DNA from: Maribacter aestuarii
Lineage (GTDB): Bacteria > Bacteroidota > Bacteroidia > Flavobacteriales > Flavobacteriaceae
Length of the DNA stretch: 64,000 nt
Assembly (NCBI RefSeq): GCF_027474845.2
Contig: NZ_CP107031.2
Coordinates: 1,378,501 to 1,442,500, forward strand
Direction: 5' to 3'
This document shows, piece after piece, positions 31,742 through 41,070 of this stretch (its first letter is position 1; each line of letters opens with the position of its first letter). The notes beneath the pieces are model-generated. The model worked only from the letters and a program-made list of their open reading frames with translations, searched no databases and was not told where the DNA came from. Both the position numbers and the translations under genes were made by a program.

Positions 31742-33814
31742 ATGAAAAAATATTATATCCTATTTATTGGAATTTTAAGTGCCCTTACAGTACATGCGCA
31801 AGTAGACCGCACCAAGATGCCCGAACCGAGACCCGCTCCCGAAATCAATCTTGAAGAACCTCAAAGCTTTCAGCTAAAGAACGGGTTAAAGGTCATGGTT
31901 GTTGAAAACCATAAATTACCAAGGGTGTCCATTCAATTGACTATTGACAACCCCCCCATTTTGGAGGGTGAGAAAGCTGGGGTATCCAGCTTAACCGGAA
32001 GTCTTTTAGGCAAAGGGTCTAAAAATATAAGTAAGGACGAATTTAATGAGGAAATAGATTTTCTTGGGGCACGAATGAGCTTTGGTCCACAAAGTGCCTA
32101 TACAAGTTCGTTGTCCAAGTATTTTCCCAGAATATTGGAATTAATGGCAGATGCGGCTATAAATCCAAACTTCACACAGGAAGAATTCGAAAAAGAGAAG
32201 GAAAAATTGATTACCGGACTCAAAACTGAAGAAAAGGATGTTGCGGCAATTGCTGGTAGGGTTCAACGCGCTTTAGCTTATGGCAAGAATCACCCCTATG
32301 GGGAATTTACTACGGAAGCAACCGTGAATAACGTAATCCTGGAGGACGTAGAGCAGTTCTACCGTGACTATTTTGTTCCCGCCAATGCTTATCTCGTCAT
32401 CATCGGTGATGTAGAATTTGAGAAAGCTAAAGAATTGGCAGAAAAGGCATTTACGCCGTGGACTAAAGCCGCGCCCCCCTCTTTTACTTATTCTACTCCG
32501 AATGACGCCCAATACACCCAAATTAATTTTGTAGATATGCCCAATGCGGTACAATCCGAGATTGCGGTGCAAAATTTGGTGGAGCTCAAAATGAAGAACG
32601 AAGATTACCTTCCTGCCCTAGTGGCCAACCAAATTTTAGGTGGCGGTGGCGAAGGCCGTCTATTCCTCAATCTCCGAGAAGACAAGGGTTACACTTATGG
32701 CTCTTATTCATCAATAGGGGATGATAAATATGATGTTTCCAGATTTAGGGCTACCGCCAGTGTACGCAATATGGTTACTGACAGTTCTGTTGTGGAAATA
32801 CTAAAGGAAATTGATAAAATAGTCAATGAGCCGGTAACCGAGAAGGAATTGGAGAATACGAAGGCGAAATATGCTGGGAGATTTGTAATGGCCTTGGAAC
32901 AGCCACAAACGATAGCTGCCTATGCCTTGAACATTGAAAAGGAGAACCTTCCAAAAGATTTTTACAAAACCTATTTAGAACGCTTGGACAAAATAACCGT
33001 ATCCGATGTTCAAAAAGCTGCTCAAAAATATTTTTCTACAAGTAATGCAAGAGTGGTCGTTGCCGGCAAAGGCAGTGAGGTATTGGAAAATTTAGAAAAT
33101 GTAAGCATAAACGGTAAAAAAATCCCCGTTCAATATTATGACAAAATGGGGGAGAAGACCGAAAAACCGGATTACAGTGCGGATATGCCCGAAGGTGTGA
33201 CCTCCGATGAAGTCTTGGAGAAGTATATTGAAGCAATTGGAGGCAAGAAAACTTTAGAAGAGGTAGAATCGTATTCCATGACCGCCGAGGCCGAGATGCA
33301 AGGAATGAAACTGGAGCTTGAAATGAAAAAGACCTCAAAGGACCAATTCATGCAAGATGTTAAGATGATGGGGAATTCTATGAGCAAGCAAGTCTTTGAT
33401 GGTGACAAAGGGTATGTAATGGCTCAAGGCCAACGTAAGGATTTTACGGAGGAAGAAGTTAGTAAAATTAAAGAAGAATCAGCTCCTTTTCCAGAGCTAA
33501 ACTATCTATTAGTAGGTGGAATAACTTTAGAAGGGATAGAAAATGTTGGTGATAAAAAAGCCTACAAAATTAAGGTGACGGACAATAAAACCGTGTATTA
33601 TGATGTTGAGACAGGGCTTAAATTACAAGAAGTAAATCTGGCCGAAATGCAAGGGCAACAAGTTCAACAAACACTTTCTTACGACGATTATAAAGAAGTC
33701 TCAGGAATTATGTTCCCGTTTAAATTAACGCAAAGTATGGGGCCTCAAAATATCGATTTTATGTTCACCGAAATTAAAGTTAATGAGGGTGTAACCCCAG
33801 CTGATTTCGAATAA
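31742..33814 (+). CDS. M16 peptidase-like protein, inactive subunit with C-terminal lipoprotein-sorting-like domain
   Basis: This 690-residue exported protein has a signal peptide (ILFIGILSALTVHAQ). The M16 domains span about 35-460. The zinc motif region reads GVSSLTGSLLGKG, with no HxxEH, so it is non-catalytic. The glycine-rich loop partner (NQILGGGGEGRLFLNLRED) and R/Y segment (KGYTYGSYSS) are present, as in inactive partners. An extra C-terminal domain (about 475-690, SDEVLEKYIEAIGGK to FTEIKVNEG) resembles the outer-membrane lipoprotein-sorting (LolA-like) fold. It starts eight bases after the active M16 gene, so a complex is very likely. A strong terminator follows. Confidence 0.93.
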   Translation: MKKYYILFIGILSALTVHAQVDRTKMPEPRPAPEINLEEPQSFQLKNGLKVMVVENHKLPRVSIQLTIDNPPILEGEKAGVSSLTGSLLGKGSKNISKDEFNEEIDFLGARMSFGPQSAYTSSLSKYFPRILELMADAAINPNFTQEEFEKEKEKLITGLKTEEKDVAAIAGRVQRALAYGKNHPYGEFTTEATVNNVILEDVEQFYRDYFVPANAYLVIIGDVEFEKAKELAEKAFTPWTKAAPPSFTYSTPNDAQYTQINFVDMPNAVQSEIAVQNLVELKMKNEDYLPALVANQILGGGGEGRLFLNLREDKGYTYGSYSSIGDDKYDVSRFRATASVRNMVTDSSVVEILKEIDKIVNEPVTEKELENTKAKYAGRFVMALEQPQTIAAYALNIEKENLPKDFYKTYLERLDKITVSDVQKAAQKYFSTSNARVVVAGKGSEVLENLENVSINGKKIPVQYYDKMGEKTEKPDYSADMPEGVTSDEVLEKYIEAIGGKKTLEEVESYSMTAEAEMQGMKLELEMKKTSKDQFMQDVKMMGNSMSKQVFDGDKGYVMAQGQRKDFTEEEVSKIKEESAPFPELNYLLVGGITLEGIENVGDKKAYKIKVTDNKTVYYDVETGLKLQEVNLAEMQGQQVQQTLSYDDYKEVSGIMFPFKLTQSMGPQNIDFMFTEIKVNEGVTPADFE

Positions 33815-33835
33815 GGCTTAATCCCTTTAACAACG

Positions 33836-33865
33836 AAAACCCCGCTTCTAAGAGCGGGGTTTTTT
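33836..33865. terminator. Terminator after M16 operon
   Basis: AAAACCCCGCT (33836-33846) pairs with AGCGGGGTTTT (33853-33863), followed by Ts. It also serves the convergent DUF2807 gene. Confidence 0.92.
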
Positions 33866-33888
33866 ATCCAAACACTACTAAAAAAACA

Positions 33889-34632
33889 CTATCCTATTTT
33901 TCTAATTTCCGCCTCGCCAATAACGATTCCTTTATCTACCTCGGCATCCCCTGTATAGTTTATTTTCGTTTCACCATAACAAGTGACTTTTAGCCTATCT
34001 GAAACGTTTACCCTAAAGTTACTTTCCCCGTAGGCCGTAATTTTAGTCTCATTGTTATTCATGGAAGAGGTATTCACTTCACTCTCGCCATATGCCCTGT
34101 AAACCTGTCTATCTACCTTGCCATTGGTAATTTCTAGATAACTTTCGCCATAGATGGCAACGGTAAGTTCACTTAGGACAAGTTCATTAAAGTAAACTTT
34201 GGATTCTCCATAAATGGTCAACTTTAAATCATCTTGGCTTATTGGGCTCTTTACCTTCACAACTTCCTCTCCTCGAATAGAAAGATTTTTAAGTGTCTTA
34301 AAGGTGATTTTGGCTGTGGCCATTGTTCCATCGTACAAAGATTTTTTCCCTTTCCAATTATCCGAAGAAACACGCTCGGATTTGGTCACGGTCTTGGCGC
34401 CATCAAGATATACTCTTAAGGTATTCCCTTCCACTTCAACATTGATTTTATCCATAGAAACCTTGGCATTTTCTATAATTACGGATTCTTCTGAACCCTC
34501 TACCAATTCCACCTCAATATGTGGACTTATGATGATTTTATCGAAGGGGTCAACATTTACGGTTTTGGTTTGGGAAAAGACACCTGCTACAAAGCAGAAA
34601 AATAATGCTAGTGTTACGATTGATTTTTTCAT
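33889..34632 (-). CDS. DUF2807 (head GIN) exported adhesin-like protein
   Basis: This 247-residue protein has a signal peptide (VTLALFFCFVAGVFSQ). The mature part is a single-stranded beta-helix-like repeat protein. Five evenly spaced copies of a [IAC]YGE[ST] motif occur at IYGESKVYF, IYGESYLEI, AYGESEVNT, AYGESNFRV and CYGETKINY, after an earlier IRGEEVVKV. This is the DUF2807 / putative auto-transporter adhesin pattern. It is convergent with the M16 operon. The surface or periplasmic location is inferred from the signal peptide; the ligand is unknown. Confidence 0.88.
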   Translation of the reverse strand: MKKSIVTLALFFCFVAGVFSQTKTVNVDPFDKIIISPHIEVELVEGSEESVIIENAKVSMDKINVEVEGNTLRVYLDGAKTVTKSERVSSDNWKGKKSLYDGTMATAKITFKTLKNLSIRGEEVVKVKSPISQDDLKLTIYGESKVYFNELVLSELTVAIYGESYLEITNGKVDRQVYRAYGESEVNTSSMNNNETKITAYGESNFRVNVSDRLKVTCYGETKINYTGDAEVDKGIVIGEAEIRKIG

Positions 34633-34834
34633 GATTTTTTCATTTTTAGTATAGTACTACGTAAAGACATTATGAGAATTATTTTGTTACAGTAAGTTAA
34701 AAAAAATCAATTATTCATTTTCATTACAATTGATTTTCTAGATAGATTCAGCACGGATAACCAATGAAATCATAATATATATTGGTATTTCTTCCCAGCA
34801 TGAAATTACGACATACTTTGCATCGGACCTTTTC

Positions 34835-34842
34835 TATATTTG
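34835..34842 (+). promoter_or_regulatory. -7 box upstream of lipoprotein gene
   Basis: TATATTTG fits the TAnnTTTG consensus, 56 bases before the ATG at 34898. A TTTG lies 14 bases further upstream, which is shorter than the usual spacing. Confidence 0.45.
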
Positions 34843-34897
34843 ATATCTTTACAGTTATTGAACAATTTAGACCTAAGAACCTCAAAACTTTCAAAAA

Positions 34898-35332
34898 ATG
34901 ATTTCTAAAAATATAGTCCTGTCCTTTTCAATTGTTTCCTTACTCCTGTTTTCATCCTGCAAAGAAGAGAAAAAGGTTGAGGAGGGACCAACACAAATGG
35001 AACAGGTAATGGCCATTCATGATGAGGTAATGCCAAAAATGGGAAAATTAGGTAAACTGGTATCTCAATTGAAACCAATGGCGGATTCCTTAGGTGACGA
35101 ATCCGCTCAGGCTAAGGCCATGCGAGATTTGCAACAAGCAAATGAATCCATGATGGATTGGATGAAGGATTTTGGCGACCGTTTTGATTCCGATGAAATT
35201 CTGGAAGGGAAAGAACTATCTGCCGAAAAGCAAAAATGGTTGGACGAGGAGGAGGAAAAAGTGAAAAAAGTAAAAGAAGAGATTAACTCAAGCATTGCAC
35301 AGGCTGAGGCTCTATTGGAGTCCTCTAATTAA
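34898..35332 (+). CDS. Helical lipoprotein of unknown function
   Basis: This 144-residue lipoprotein has signal IVSLLLFSSCKEEK (lipobox FSSC). The mature part is almost entirely helical, Met/Glu/Lys-rich and amphipathic (MAIHDEVMPKMGKLGKLVS, MRDLQQANESMMDWMKDFG, EEEEKVKKVKEEINSSIAQAEALL). This suggests a coiled-coil bundle. It resembles lipoproteins in Bacteroidota annotated loosely as viral A-type inclusion-like, but no activity is implied. Its 3' end overlaps the convergent MBL gene by eight bases. Confidence 0.72.
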   Translation: MISKNIVLSFSIVSLLLFSSCKEEKKVEEGPTQMEQVMAIHDEVMPKMGKLGKLVSQLKPMADSLGDESAQAKAMRDLQQANESMMDWMKDFGDRFDSDEILEGKELSAEKQKWLDEEEEKVKKVKEEINSSIAQAEALLESSN

Positions 35333-36464
35333 ATTTTTCCCACCATTTGTCCTGATATTTACCTGTTTCTGTCAAATAAATGGGTTCTCCAATTTTCGGA
35401 ACTACAACAGGCAACCCTAATTCTTTGGCTTTAGTGGAAACACGCTCAACTGGTTCTGTCCAAGCATGCATGGCCAGTTTAAAGGCTCCCCAATGAATCG
35501 GCATTATTTTCTTCGCCTTAATTTCCACACCGGCCTGCGCAGTTTCTTCAGGCATCATATGAATTTCCTTCCAAAGTTCGTTGTACTGTCCGCACTCCAT
35601 CATAGCAAAATCAAAAGGACCATATTTCTCTCCGATTTCCTTGAAATGTGAAGCATATCCACTATCGCCACTGAAGAAAATATTTTCTGTATCCGATTGT
35701 ATAATCCATGAACTCCACAAGGTTTTACCACGGTCGGTCAGGCCCCTTCCGGAGAAATGTTGTGCGGGAGTGCATATAAATTTTAACTGCTTAAAATTAA
35801 TATTTTCCCACCAATCCAACTCTATAATCCTTTCCTTTTCAACGCCCCATTCCGTCAAATGCACCCCAAGTCCTAAGGGAGTGTAAAACATGGCCACTTT
35901 ATCTTTTAACAGCTGAATAGAACCATAGTCCAAATGGTCGTAATGGTCATGCGAAAAAATAACAGCATCAATCTTTGGTAGTTTCTCTATTTCAATTGGT
36001 AAACTTTTACTAAAGCGCTTGGTGCCTAAATATGGGCTAGGTGCCGGAACATCCCCGAACATTGGGTCAATTAGTAAGTTCTCGCCTTCCATTTGCAATA
36101 AGAAAGTGGAATGCCCGAACCAAATGAGTCGGGTCGGACCTTGGTAGCGAATAATTTCAATAGAATCGATTTTTTGAACGTTAATATTCTTCTTAGGTAG
36201 GGTATTAGGTTGCGGTTTAAAATAGCTGCCTATGCTTTTGAAAAAACCACTAAACCCCAGCTCCATTTTTACGTCATCAAGATTTATGAAAGTACCATCT
36301 TTGTAGTTATTGGATTTTGCGTACTGCTTTCTTTGCTCCCCAGAAGCAGAGCCACCAAACTCAGGACTGATATTAACGAAAAATATCGTTCCAATAATAA
36401 TTACTATTAGTGCGCCTCCTGTGATTATGACCATTCCCCTCAGAACTTTTTTAATTTTTCCCAT
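35325..36464 (-). CDS. MBL-fold metallo-hydrolase (NAPE-PLD/UlaG-like)
   Basis: This 379-residue protein has one N-terminal membrane helix (GMVIITGGALIVIIIGTIFFV). The metallo-beta-lactamase domain has SHDHYDHLD (zinc motif HxHxDH), HSTFLLQMEGENLLIDP, AQHFSGRG, FSGDSGYASHF and MPIHWGAF. The arrangement matches the NAPE-hydrolysing phospholipase D / UlaG-like branch. The active site probably faces the periplasm because of the N-terminal anchor. Its ATG directly follows the stop of the threonine dehydratase gene (adjacent bases), so it is the last gene of the ssb-gldE-gldD operon. The substrate is unknown. Confidence 0.9.
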   Translation of the reverse strand: MGKIKKVLRGMVIITGGALIVIIIGTIFFVNISPEFGGSASGEQRKQYAKSNNYKDGTFINLDDVKMELGFSGFFKSIGSYFKPQPNTLPKKNINVQKIDSIEIIRYQGPTRLIWFGHSTFLLQMEGENLLIDPMFGDVPAPSPYLGTKRFSKSLPIEIEKLPKIDAVIFSHDHYDHLDYGSIQLLKDKVAMFYTPLGLGVHLTEWGVEKERIIELDWWENINFKQLKFICTPAQHFSGRGLTDRGKTLWSSWIIQSDTENIFFSGDSGYASHFKEIGEKYGPFDFAMMECGQYNELWKEIHMMPEETAQAGVEIKAKKIMPIHWGAFKLAMHAWTEPVERVSTKAKELGLPVVVPKIGEPIYLTETGKYQDKWWEKFN

Positions 36465-37418
36465 TTAGAAAGGCAGATTTTGTAAATCTACATTTCCACC
36501 TGAAATAATTATACCCACTTTTTTTTCTTTATAAGCTTTAGGATTTTCAGTGGCATCTCTAATTAAAGCGGCTACGGTTACCGCACTAGAAGGTTCAATG
36601 ATAATTTTCATACGTTCCCAGACCAAATGCATTGCAGAAATAATTTCATCCTCTTCAACCCTAACAATTTTGGATACGTGTTCTTTTATAATAGGAAAAT
36701 TATTGTCGCCCAACGTAGTTCTCAGACCATCCGCAATCGTATTTACGGTTTTATTCCCTTCGATTTTACCACTTTTCAGAGATCTGTAAGCGTCATCTGC
36801 TTCAAAAGGTTCCCCACCAATGACCTCACAATCAGTCCCAAAATAATGTGCAACCACGGCGGACCCAGCGATAAGGCCACCACCACCCACCGGACAAAAT
36901 ATATAATCAAGGTTTGGATAATTTTCCAGCAACTCTAAGGCCGCAGTGCCCTGACCTAAAATAACGTTCAGGTCATTGGAAGGGTGTAGAAAAGTTGCTC
37001 CGGTTTTCTGCGCAATTTTATCCGCCAGGGATTGTCTTGCCTCTAAGGTTGGTTCACATTCATATATGATTCCCTTATACTGTTCTACCCCAACCTTTTT
37101 TACTTTGGGCGCAGAAGTCGGCATAACAATATGAGCCGAAATACCTAGATTGGTGGCGGCCAAGGCAACCGCTTGCGCAAAATTACCAGAAGAATGGGTA
37201 ACCACCCCCTTTGCCCTTTGTTCCTCGGACAATTGTAAAATGGCATTGGTAGCCCCACGGATTTTGTAAGCTCCTGCCCGCTGAAAATTTTCACATTTAA
37301 AATAGACTTCGGCTCCAATCTTTTCATTGATCAGTCTGGAGGTGAGAACGGGCGTACGGTGTATATAAGGCTTTATTCTGCTATGGCAATCCAATATATC
37401 TCGCTTTTGCATAACCAT
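36465..37418 (-). CDS. PLP-dependent threonine/serine dehydratase (or serine racemase-like)
   Basis: This 317-residue fold-type II PLP enzyme has its cofactor lysine in FQRAGAYKIRGATN, SSGNFAQAVALAA as the phosphate/substrate loop, and CPVGGGGLIAGSA as the glycine-rich PLP phosphate site. The C-terminus lacks the ACT regulatory domain of biosynthetic IlvA, so this is the catabolic TdcB or serine racemase-like form. It lies 12 bases after gldD and directly abuts the MBL gene. Its place in the gliding operon looks like conserved synteny rather than function. Confidence 0.92.
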   Translation of the reverse strand: MVMQKRDILDCHSRIKPYIHRTPVLTSRLINEKIGAEVYFKCENFQRAGAYKIRGATNAILQLSEEQRAKGVVTHSSGNFAQAVALAATNLGISAHIVMPTSAPKVKKVGVEQYKGIIYECEPTLEARQSLADKIAQKTGATFLHPSNDLNVILGQGTAALELLENYPNLDYIFCPVGGGGLIAGSAVVAHYFGTDCEVIGGEPFEADDAYRSLKSGKIEGNKTVNTIADGLRTTLGDNNFPIIKEHVSKIVRVEEDEIISAMHLVWERMKIIIEPSSAVTVAALIRDATENPKAYKEKKVGIIISGGNVDLQNLPF

Positions 37419-37430
37419 AGTTTTATAACG

Positions 37431-37988
37431 CTAATCTTTCCATTTTATAGACTCTATAATCCGTCTAATATCATTTTGCAGATATGCTGCTGCCGGAAGA
37501 ATAGAATCGTAGTTGGGCTTTGTGGCAAAATAAACGGCCCCGGTCAGAAAATGTTCGGTACTGTCCGTTACGAAAAATTGAGATTGTGAGGCGGCATTCC
37601 CTTGAACTTCAAACAATGCGCCATAAATTTTTTCGTCAGGGTTAACGTAGGGTTGCTCCACAATGTTGTCCGCTTTCACGGCATGCTCATAGCTTAACCT
37701 TTTTGCATCATTAATGAGCTTACCTAAGTTGTTATCTATTTTTTTATAGTTGAGAAATATCGCTCCCTTCATGTCCGGATAAGTCAAGGTAATCGCTTTA
37801 CTGTCTTGAGATTCGACATTGGCAAACTGATTGTACTGAAAAATAAAATTTTCGGTTTCCAAAGTGGCCAATTTGCCGGCGGGGTATTCCAAACGCATCT
37901 GTGCCTTCGGTTTTGGAATAGGTTCTTCCTTACAAGATATTACCGGCAGGAGTAATCCAATGACCACTATCGCATATCTAAACTTCAT
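37431..37988 (-). CDS. gldD: Gliding motility lipoprotein GldD
   Basis: This 185-residue lipoprotein (signal YAIVVIGLLLPVISCKEE, lipobox VISC) is required for gliding and linked to the type IX secretion/gliding machinery of Bacteroidota. Recognisable stretches include RLEYPAGKLATLETENF, YPDMKGAIFLNYKKID and a C-terminal LQNDIRRIIESIKWKD. It follows gldE with an 11-base overlap, the conserved gldE-gldD order. The pair and their neighbours ssb and mutY are a hallmark locus of the group. Confidence 0.95.
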   Translation of the reverse strand: MKFRYAIVVIGLLLPVISCKEEPIPKPKAQMRLEYPAGKLATLETENFIFQYNQFANVESQDSKAITLTYPDMKGAIFLNYKKIDNNLGKLINDAKRLSYEHAVKADNIVEQPYVNPDEKIYGALFEVQGNAASQSQFFVTDSTEHFLTGAVYFATKPNYDSILPAAAYLQNDIRRIIESIKWKD

Positions 37989-39306
37989 GGGGCAGTGTAA
38001 CTTTTATTTGTTTCAATCTCTTTTTATCCAGACTTTCCACTACAAATTGAAAATCATGAAATCCTACTTTTTCACCTCTTCTCGGGAAACTTCCAGAAAT
38101 TTCTAATACAAATCCCGCAATGGTTTCAGACTCACCTTTATTATCCTCGAACAATGTTTCGTCCTCCAGCTTTGTGACCCGATAAAAATCCTTTAGGGTG
38201 GTCTTACCATCAAAGACATAATTATAATCGTCCAACTTCGAAAATATTAAGTCCTCATCGTCAAATTCATCGCTAATATCCCCAACGATTTCTTCGATAA
38301 TATCTTCTAACGTAACTATCCCAGAGGTGCCTCCGTATTCGTCCACGACAACTGCCAAATGGTTCTTCTTAGCCTGAAATTCGGCCAACAAATCATCCAG
38401 CTTTTTATTCTCCGGAACAAAGTATGGTTCCCTTATCAAGGTCATCCAATTGAAGGACTTTCTGTCCAAATAGGGCAGCAAATCCTTAACATACAGCACG
38501 CCTAGAACAGTATCTATATTCTCGGAATAAACCGGAATTCTCGAATATCCGTTTTTCTTAATTTCCTCGAGAACTTCCAAAAATTTCATCTGGTCGTTTA
38601 GGGAAAAGATATCGATTCGCGGTCGCATTACTTGTTTGGTATCCGTGTTACCAAAGGAAACGATACCTTCCAAAATTTTTTGTTCCTCTTTTGTGGTATC
38701 ACCGTCCGAAGTTAGTTCCAAGGCCTGAGACAGATGGTCTACACTTAAATTTGACTTTTCTTTACCCAGCTTTTTATATAAAAAAATAGTTCCAGAACGC
38801 ATGGGAAGGCTCAAAGGTGAAAATAAAAAGTCCAGAACCCTAAGTGGGTAAGCCATAAAATTGGAAAAACTCATTCTGTTACGGTTGGCATATACCTTGG
38901 GAAGTATTTCACCGAACATTAATATTAAAAAGGTAGCTACCACCACTTCTAACACAAACCGAAGGGAAACAACTCCCAAAATCAGCTGGTTTACACTGGA
39001 AAAAATAGTATCTCCTATAATATTAAAAAGCAAGACAACACCAATATTAATGGCATTGTTGGCAATGAGAATAGTAGCTAACAATTTTTTAGGCCGCTCG
39101 AGCAGTTTAATTAGGATACTGCCTTGCGCTGTTCTCTTTTCTTCAATTTCATTGGCCTCTGTAGGGGATAGCCCAAAAAGTGCGACTTCCGCCCCAGATA
39201 TAAGCGCGGAACAAATTAATAGGATGATGAGAATAGCAATATTTAGGAAAAAGCCACCATCCATAACCATGAAATTTAAGATAAAACGTGAAGGGTCAGG
39301 GTCCAA
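37978..39306 (-). CDS. gldE: Gliding motility-associated protein GldE (CNNM/CorC-like, CBS domains)
   Basis: This 442-residue inner-membrane protein has an N-terminal CNNM (DUF21) domain with four hydrophobic segments (ILIILLICSALISGAEVAL, LLATILIANNAINIGVVLL, and others). A pair of CBS domains follows (about 200-330, with VMRPRIDIFSLND and LAVVVDEYGGTSGIVTLEDIIEEIVG). The C-terminal domain is of the CorC_HlyC type (about 345-440). It is homologous to Mg/Co efflux-type proteins, and in Bacteroidota it acts together with GldD. It overlaps gldD by 11 bases and follows ssb by 22 bases. The first ATG gives a slightly long N-terminus; MVMDGGF, 12 codons in, is an alternative start. Confidence 0.94.
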   Translation of the reverse strand: MDPDPSRFILNFMVMDGGFFLNIAILIILLICSALISGAEVALFGLSPTEANEIEEKRTAQGSILIKLLERPKKLLATILIANNAINIGVVLLFNIIGDTIFSSVNQLILGVVSLRFVLEVVVATFLILMFGEILPKVYANRNRMSFSNFMAYPLRVLDFLFSPLSLPMRSGTIFLYKKLGKEKSNLSVDHLSQALELTSDGDTTKEEQKILEGIVSFGNTDTKQVMRPRIDIFSLNDQMKFLEVLEEIKKNGYSRIPVYSENIDTVLGVLYVKDLLPYLDRKSFNWMTLIREPYFVPENKKLDDLLAEFQAKKNHLAVVVDEYGGTSGIVTLEDIIEEIVGDISDEFDDEDLIFSKLDDYNYVFDGKTTLKDFYRVTKLEDETLFEDNKGESETIAGFVLEISGSFPRRGEKVGFHDFQFVVESLDKKRLKQIKVTLPHEV

Positions 39307-39328
39307 TGGTCAATATTTGTTAATTGCA

Positions 39329-39790
39329 TTAAAAAGGTAGGTCGTCGTCTTCTGTTTGACTTAATGGTGATGGTTCTTTTGGTGGTGTTCTACTTTCTAC
39401 GGTCTTATTCTGAGCTGGCTCTGACTGCCCGGGGCCATTGGCCATGCTTTCCTTTTTAGTGGTAAGAAAAGTAAATTCCTGTACATGCACTTCAGTGGTG
39501 TACCGGGTATTGCCATCCTCGCCTTGCCATTGTCTGTTCTTTAACCGCCCTTCAACATATACTTTATCTCCTTTGCTTAGGTATTTTTCACATATCTCGG
39601 CCGCCTTGTTTCTAACAACGATGTTGTGCCAATCGGTATTTGTTACGCGTTCTCCGGTAGATTTATTCGTGTAGGTCTCATTAGTGGCAATCGGAAATCT
39701 TCCAATACTACCCCCTCCTTCAAAATAATGCATCTTAACCTCATCTCCCAGATGCCCTATTAGCATCACCTTATTCAATGTACCGCTCAT
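39329..39790 (-). CDS. ssb: Single-stranded DNA-binding protein
   Basis: This 153-residue protein has an N-terminal OB fold (1-110; NKVMLIGHLGDEVKMHYFEG, FPIATNETYTNKSTGER, DWHNIVVRNKAAEICEKYL, and GDKVYVEGRLKNRQWQ). A flexible Pro/Gln/Ser tail follows, then the acidic tip DDDLPF, which docks SSB-interacting repair proteins. Length and layout are normal. It lies between mutY and gldE on the same strand, a conserved Bacteroidota arrangement. The other DDLPF protein of the window is the DUF3127 gene at 8933-9310. Confidence 0.98.
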   Translation of the reverse strand: MSGTLNKVMLIGHLGDEVKMHYFEGGGSIGRFPIATNETYTNKSTGERVTNTDWHNIVVRNKAAEICEKYLSKGDKVYVEGRLKNRQWQGEDGNTRYTTEVHVQEFTFLTTKKESMANGPGQSEPAQNKTVESRTPPKEPSPLSQTEDDDLPF

Positions 39791-39893
39791 ACTATTTTCT
39801 CCAATTAAATTTTTTGAGGCTTAATGATTTTTTTACAAATTCACCTCTATGTAAATCAAACTCTTAAAAGAATATTTTTCTTAAACAAAAGTA

Positions 39894-40943
39894 CTAAAAT
39901 TTAAATGCTTTGATGAAATCCGCTATCAAAACCGGAACAGGGTGTTTATCCAAATTTGCTACCGGAATTCCTTTCGATAAAACTTCATCTGTCTCAATAA
40001 TCCAAAACTTTGTGTTCAAATGTTGATGGGATAATTTATGTACAATTGGTGTGGAATCAAATTGCGAGATTCGACCACTAGTATTCCCCTCTAGAATTTT
40101 GTTATATCCCTTTTCGATGTAATTAATATCAACCTCCTTTTCAGTTTCCAACAAGGGGAATTCCCATAGGTTTTGCCAAATCCCTTTACCCTTCCGTTGC
40201 TTTAGAACTGTGCTTTTTTCACCTTTTTCACTTGAGAATATAGGGACCAAATAATTAAAATACCGGTTCCTAACCTTGGTCTTCTTGAGTTTGACGGGTA
40301 GCGTGTCTGTTTTTCCATCCTTTAACGCGATACAACTTTCAGATAGCGGACAAAAGAGACAATTGGGTTTTTTTGGTGTGCACTGGATGGCCCCAAATTC
40401 CATAATACCCTGGTTATAATCCCTTATATTCTCAACGTCCATTACTTCATTAGCCAATTTCTTGAAATATTTAATCCCCGTGGTAGAATTAATAGGAGTA
40501 ACTACACCAAAATATCGAGACAAGACCCTATAAACATTACCGTCTACAACTGCCTGGGGCTCATCAAAACAAATAGAGGCAATGGCACTGGCCGTATAGT
40601 CGCCCACACCCTTAAGTTTTAAAAGTTCTTGATAATTGTTCGGAAATTCCCCTCCGTAATTGTCCACAACCATTTTAGCGGTGGCATGTAAATTTCTAGC
40701 CCTAGAATAGTATCCGAGGCCTTGCCAAAGTTTTAACACCTTCTCCTCCGAGGCGGCCGCTAAATCCTGAACTGTTGGAAAAGCGCTTATAAACTTCAAG
40801 TAATAAGGGGTCCCTTGGGCTACGCGAGTTTGTTGCAGCATAATTTCCGACAACCATATTTTGTAAGGATTGCGGGTTCGCCGCCACGGAAGGGTACGCT
40901 TATTTTGACCGTACCAAATCAATATTTTCCTAGAAAATAACAT
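39894..40943 (-). CDS. mutY: A/G-specific adenine glycosylase
   Basis: This 349-residue base-excision enzyme removes adenine mispaired with 8-oxoguanine. It has the MutY helix-hairpin-helix and catalytic region (LKGVGDYTASAIASICF, then VVDGNVYRVLSR, with the conserved Asp). The iron-sulfur cluster ligands are in CTPKKPNCLFCPLSESC (C-x6-C-x2-C-x5-C). A C-terminal NUDIX-like recognition domain (about 230-345) follows. The first in-frame ATG at 40943 gives MLFSRKILIWYGQNKRTLPW, as expected. It heads the mutY-ssb-gldE-gldD gene string. Confidence 0.97.
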   Translation of the reverse strand: MLFSRKILIWYGQNKRTLPWRRTRNPYKIWLSEIMLQQTRVAQGTPYYLKFISAFPTVQDLAAASEEKVLKLWQGLGYYSRARNLHATAKMVVDNYGGEFPNNYQELLKLKGVGDYTASAIASICFDEPQAVVDGNVYRVLSRYFGVVTPINSTTGIKYFKKLANEVMDVENIRDYNQGIMEFGAIQCTPKKPNCLFCPLSESCIALKDGKTDTLPVKLKKTKVRNRYFNYLVPIFSSEKGEKSTVLKQRKGKGIWQNLWEFPLLETEKEVDINYIEKGYNKILEGNTSGRISQFDSTPIVHKLSHQHLNTKFWIIETDEVLSKGIPVANLDKHPVPVLIADFIKAFKF

Positions 40944-41024
40944 CTACTTTAATACTAAGTGATAAAAGTAGCAGTTTAAATACTTAAAATTAGCCCTTTA
41001 GAAAGAAAGATTGAATTAAATTTA

Positions 41025-41032
41025 TATATTTG
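41025..41032 (+). promoter_or_regulatory. -7 box of HU promoter
   Basis: TATATTTG is a perfect TAnnTTTG box 38 bases before the HU ATG. The -33 element is not clear. Confidence 0.5.
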
Positions 41033-41070
41033 CAACCCGAAAAAACATACAGAAAATATAATATTGTAAG

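Noticed and set aside
36465..37418. Biosynthetic threonine deaminase IlvA
   Set aside because: The C-terminal ACT-like regulatory domain is absent and no branched-chain amino acid genes are adjacent.
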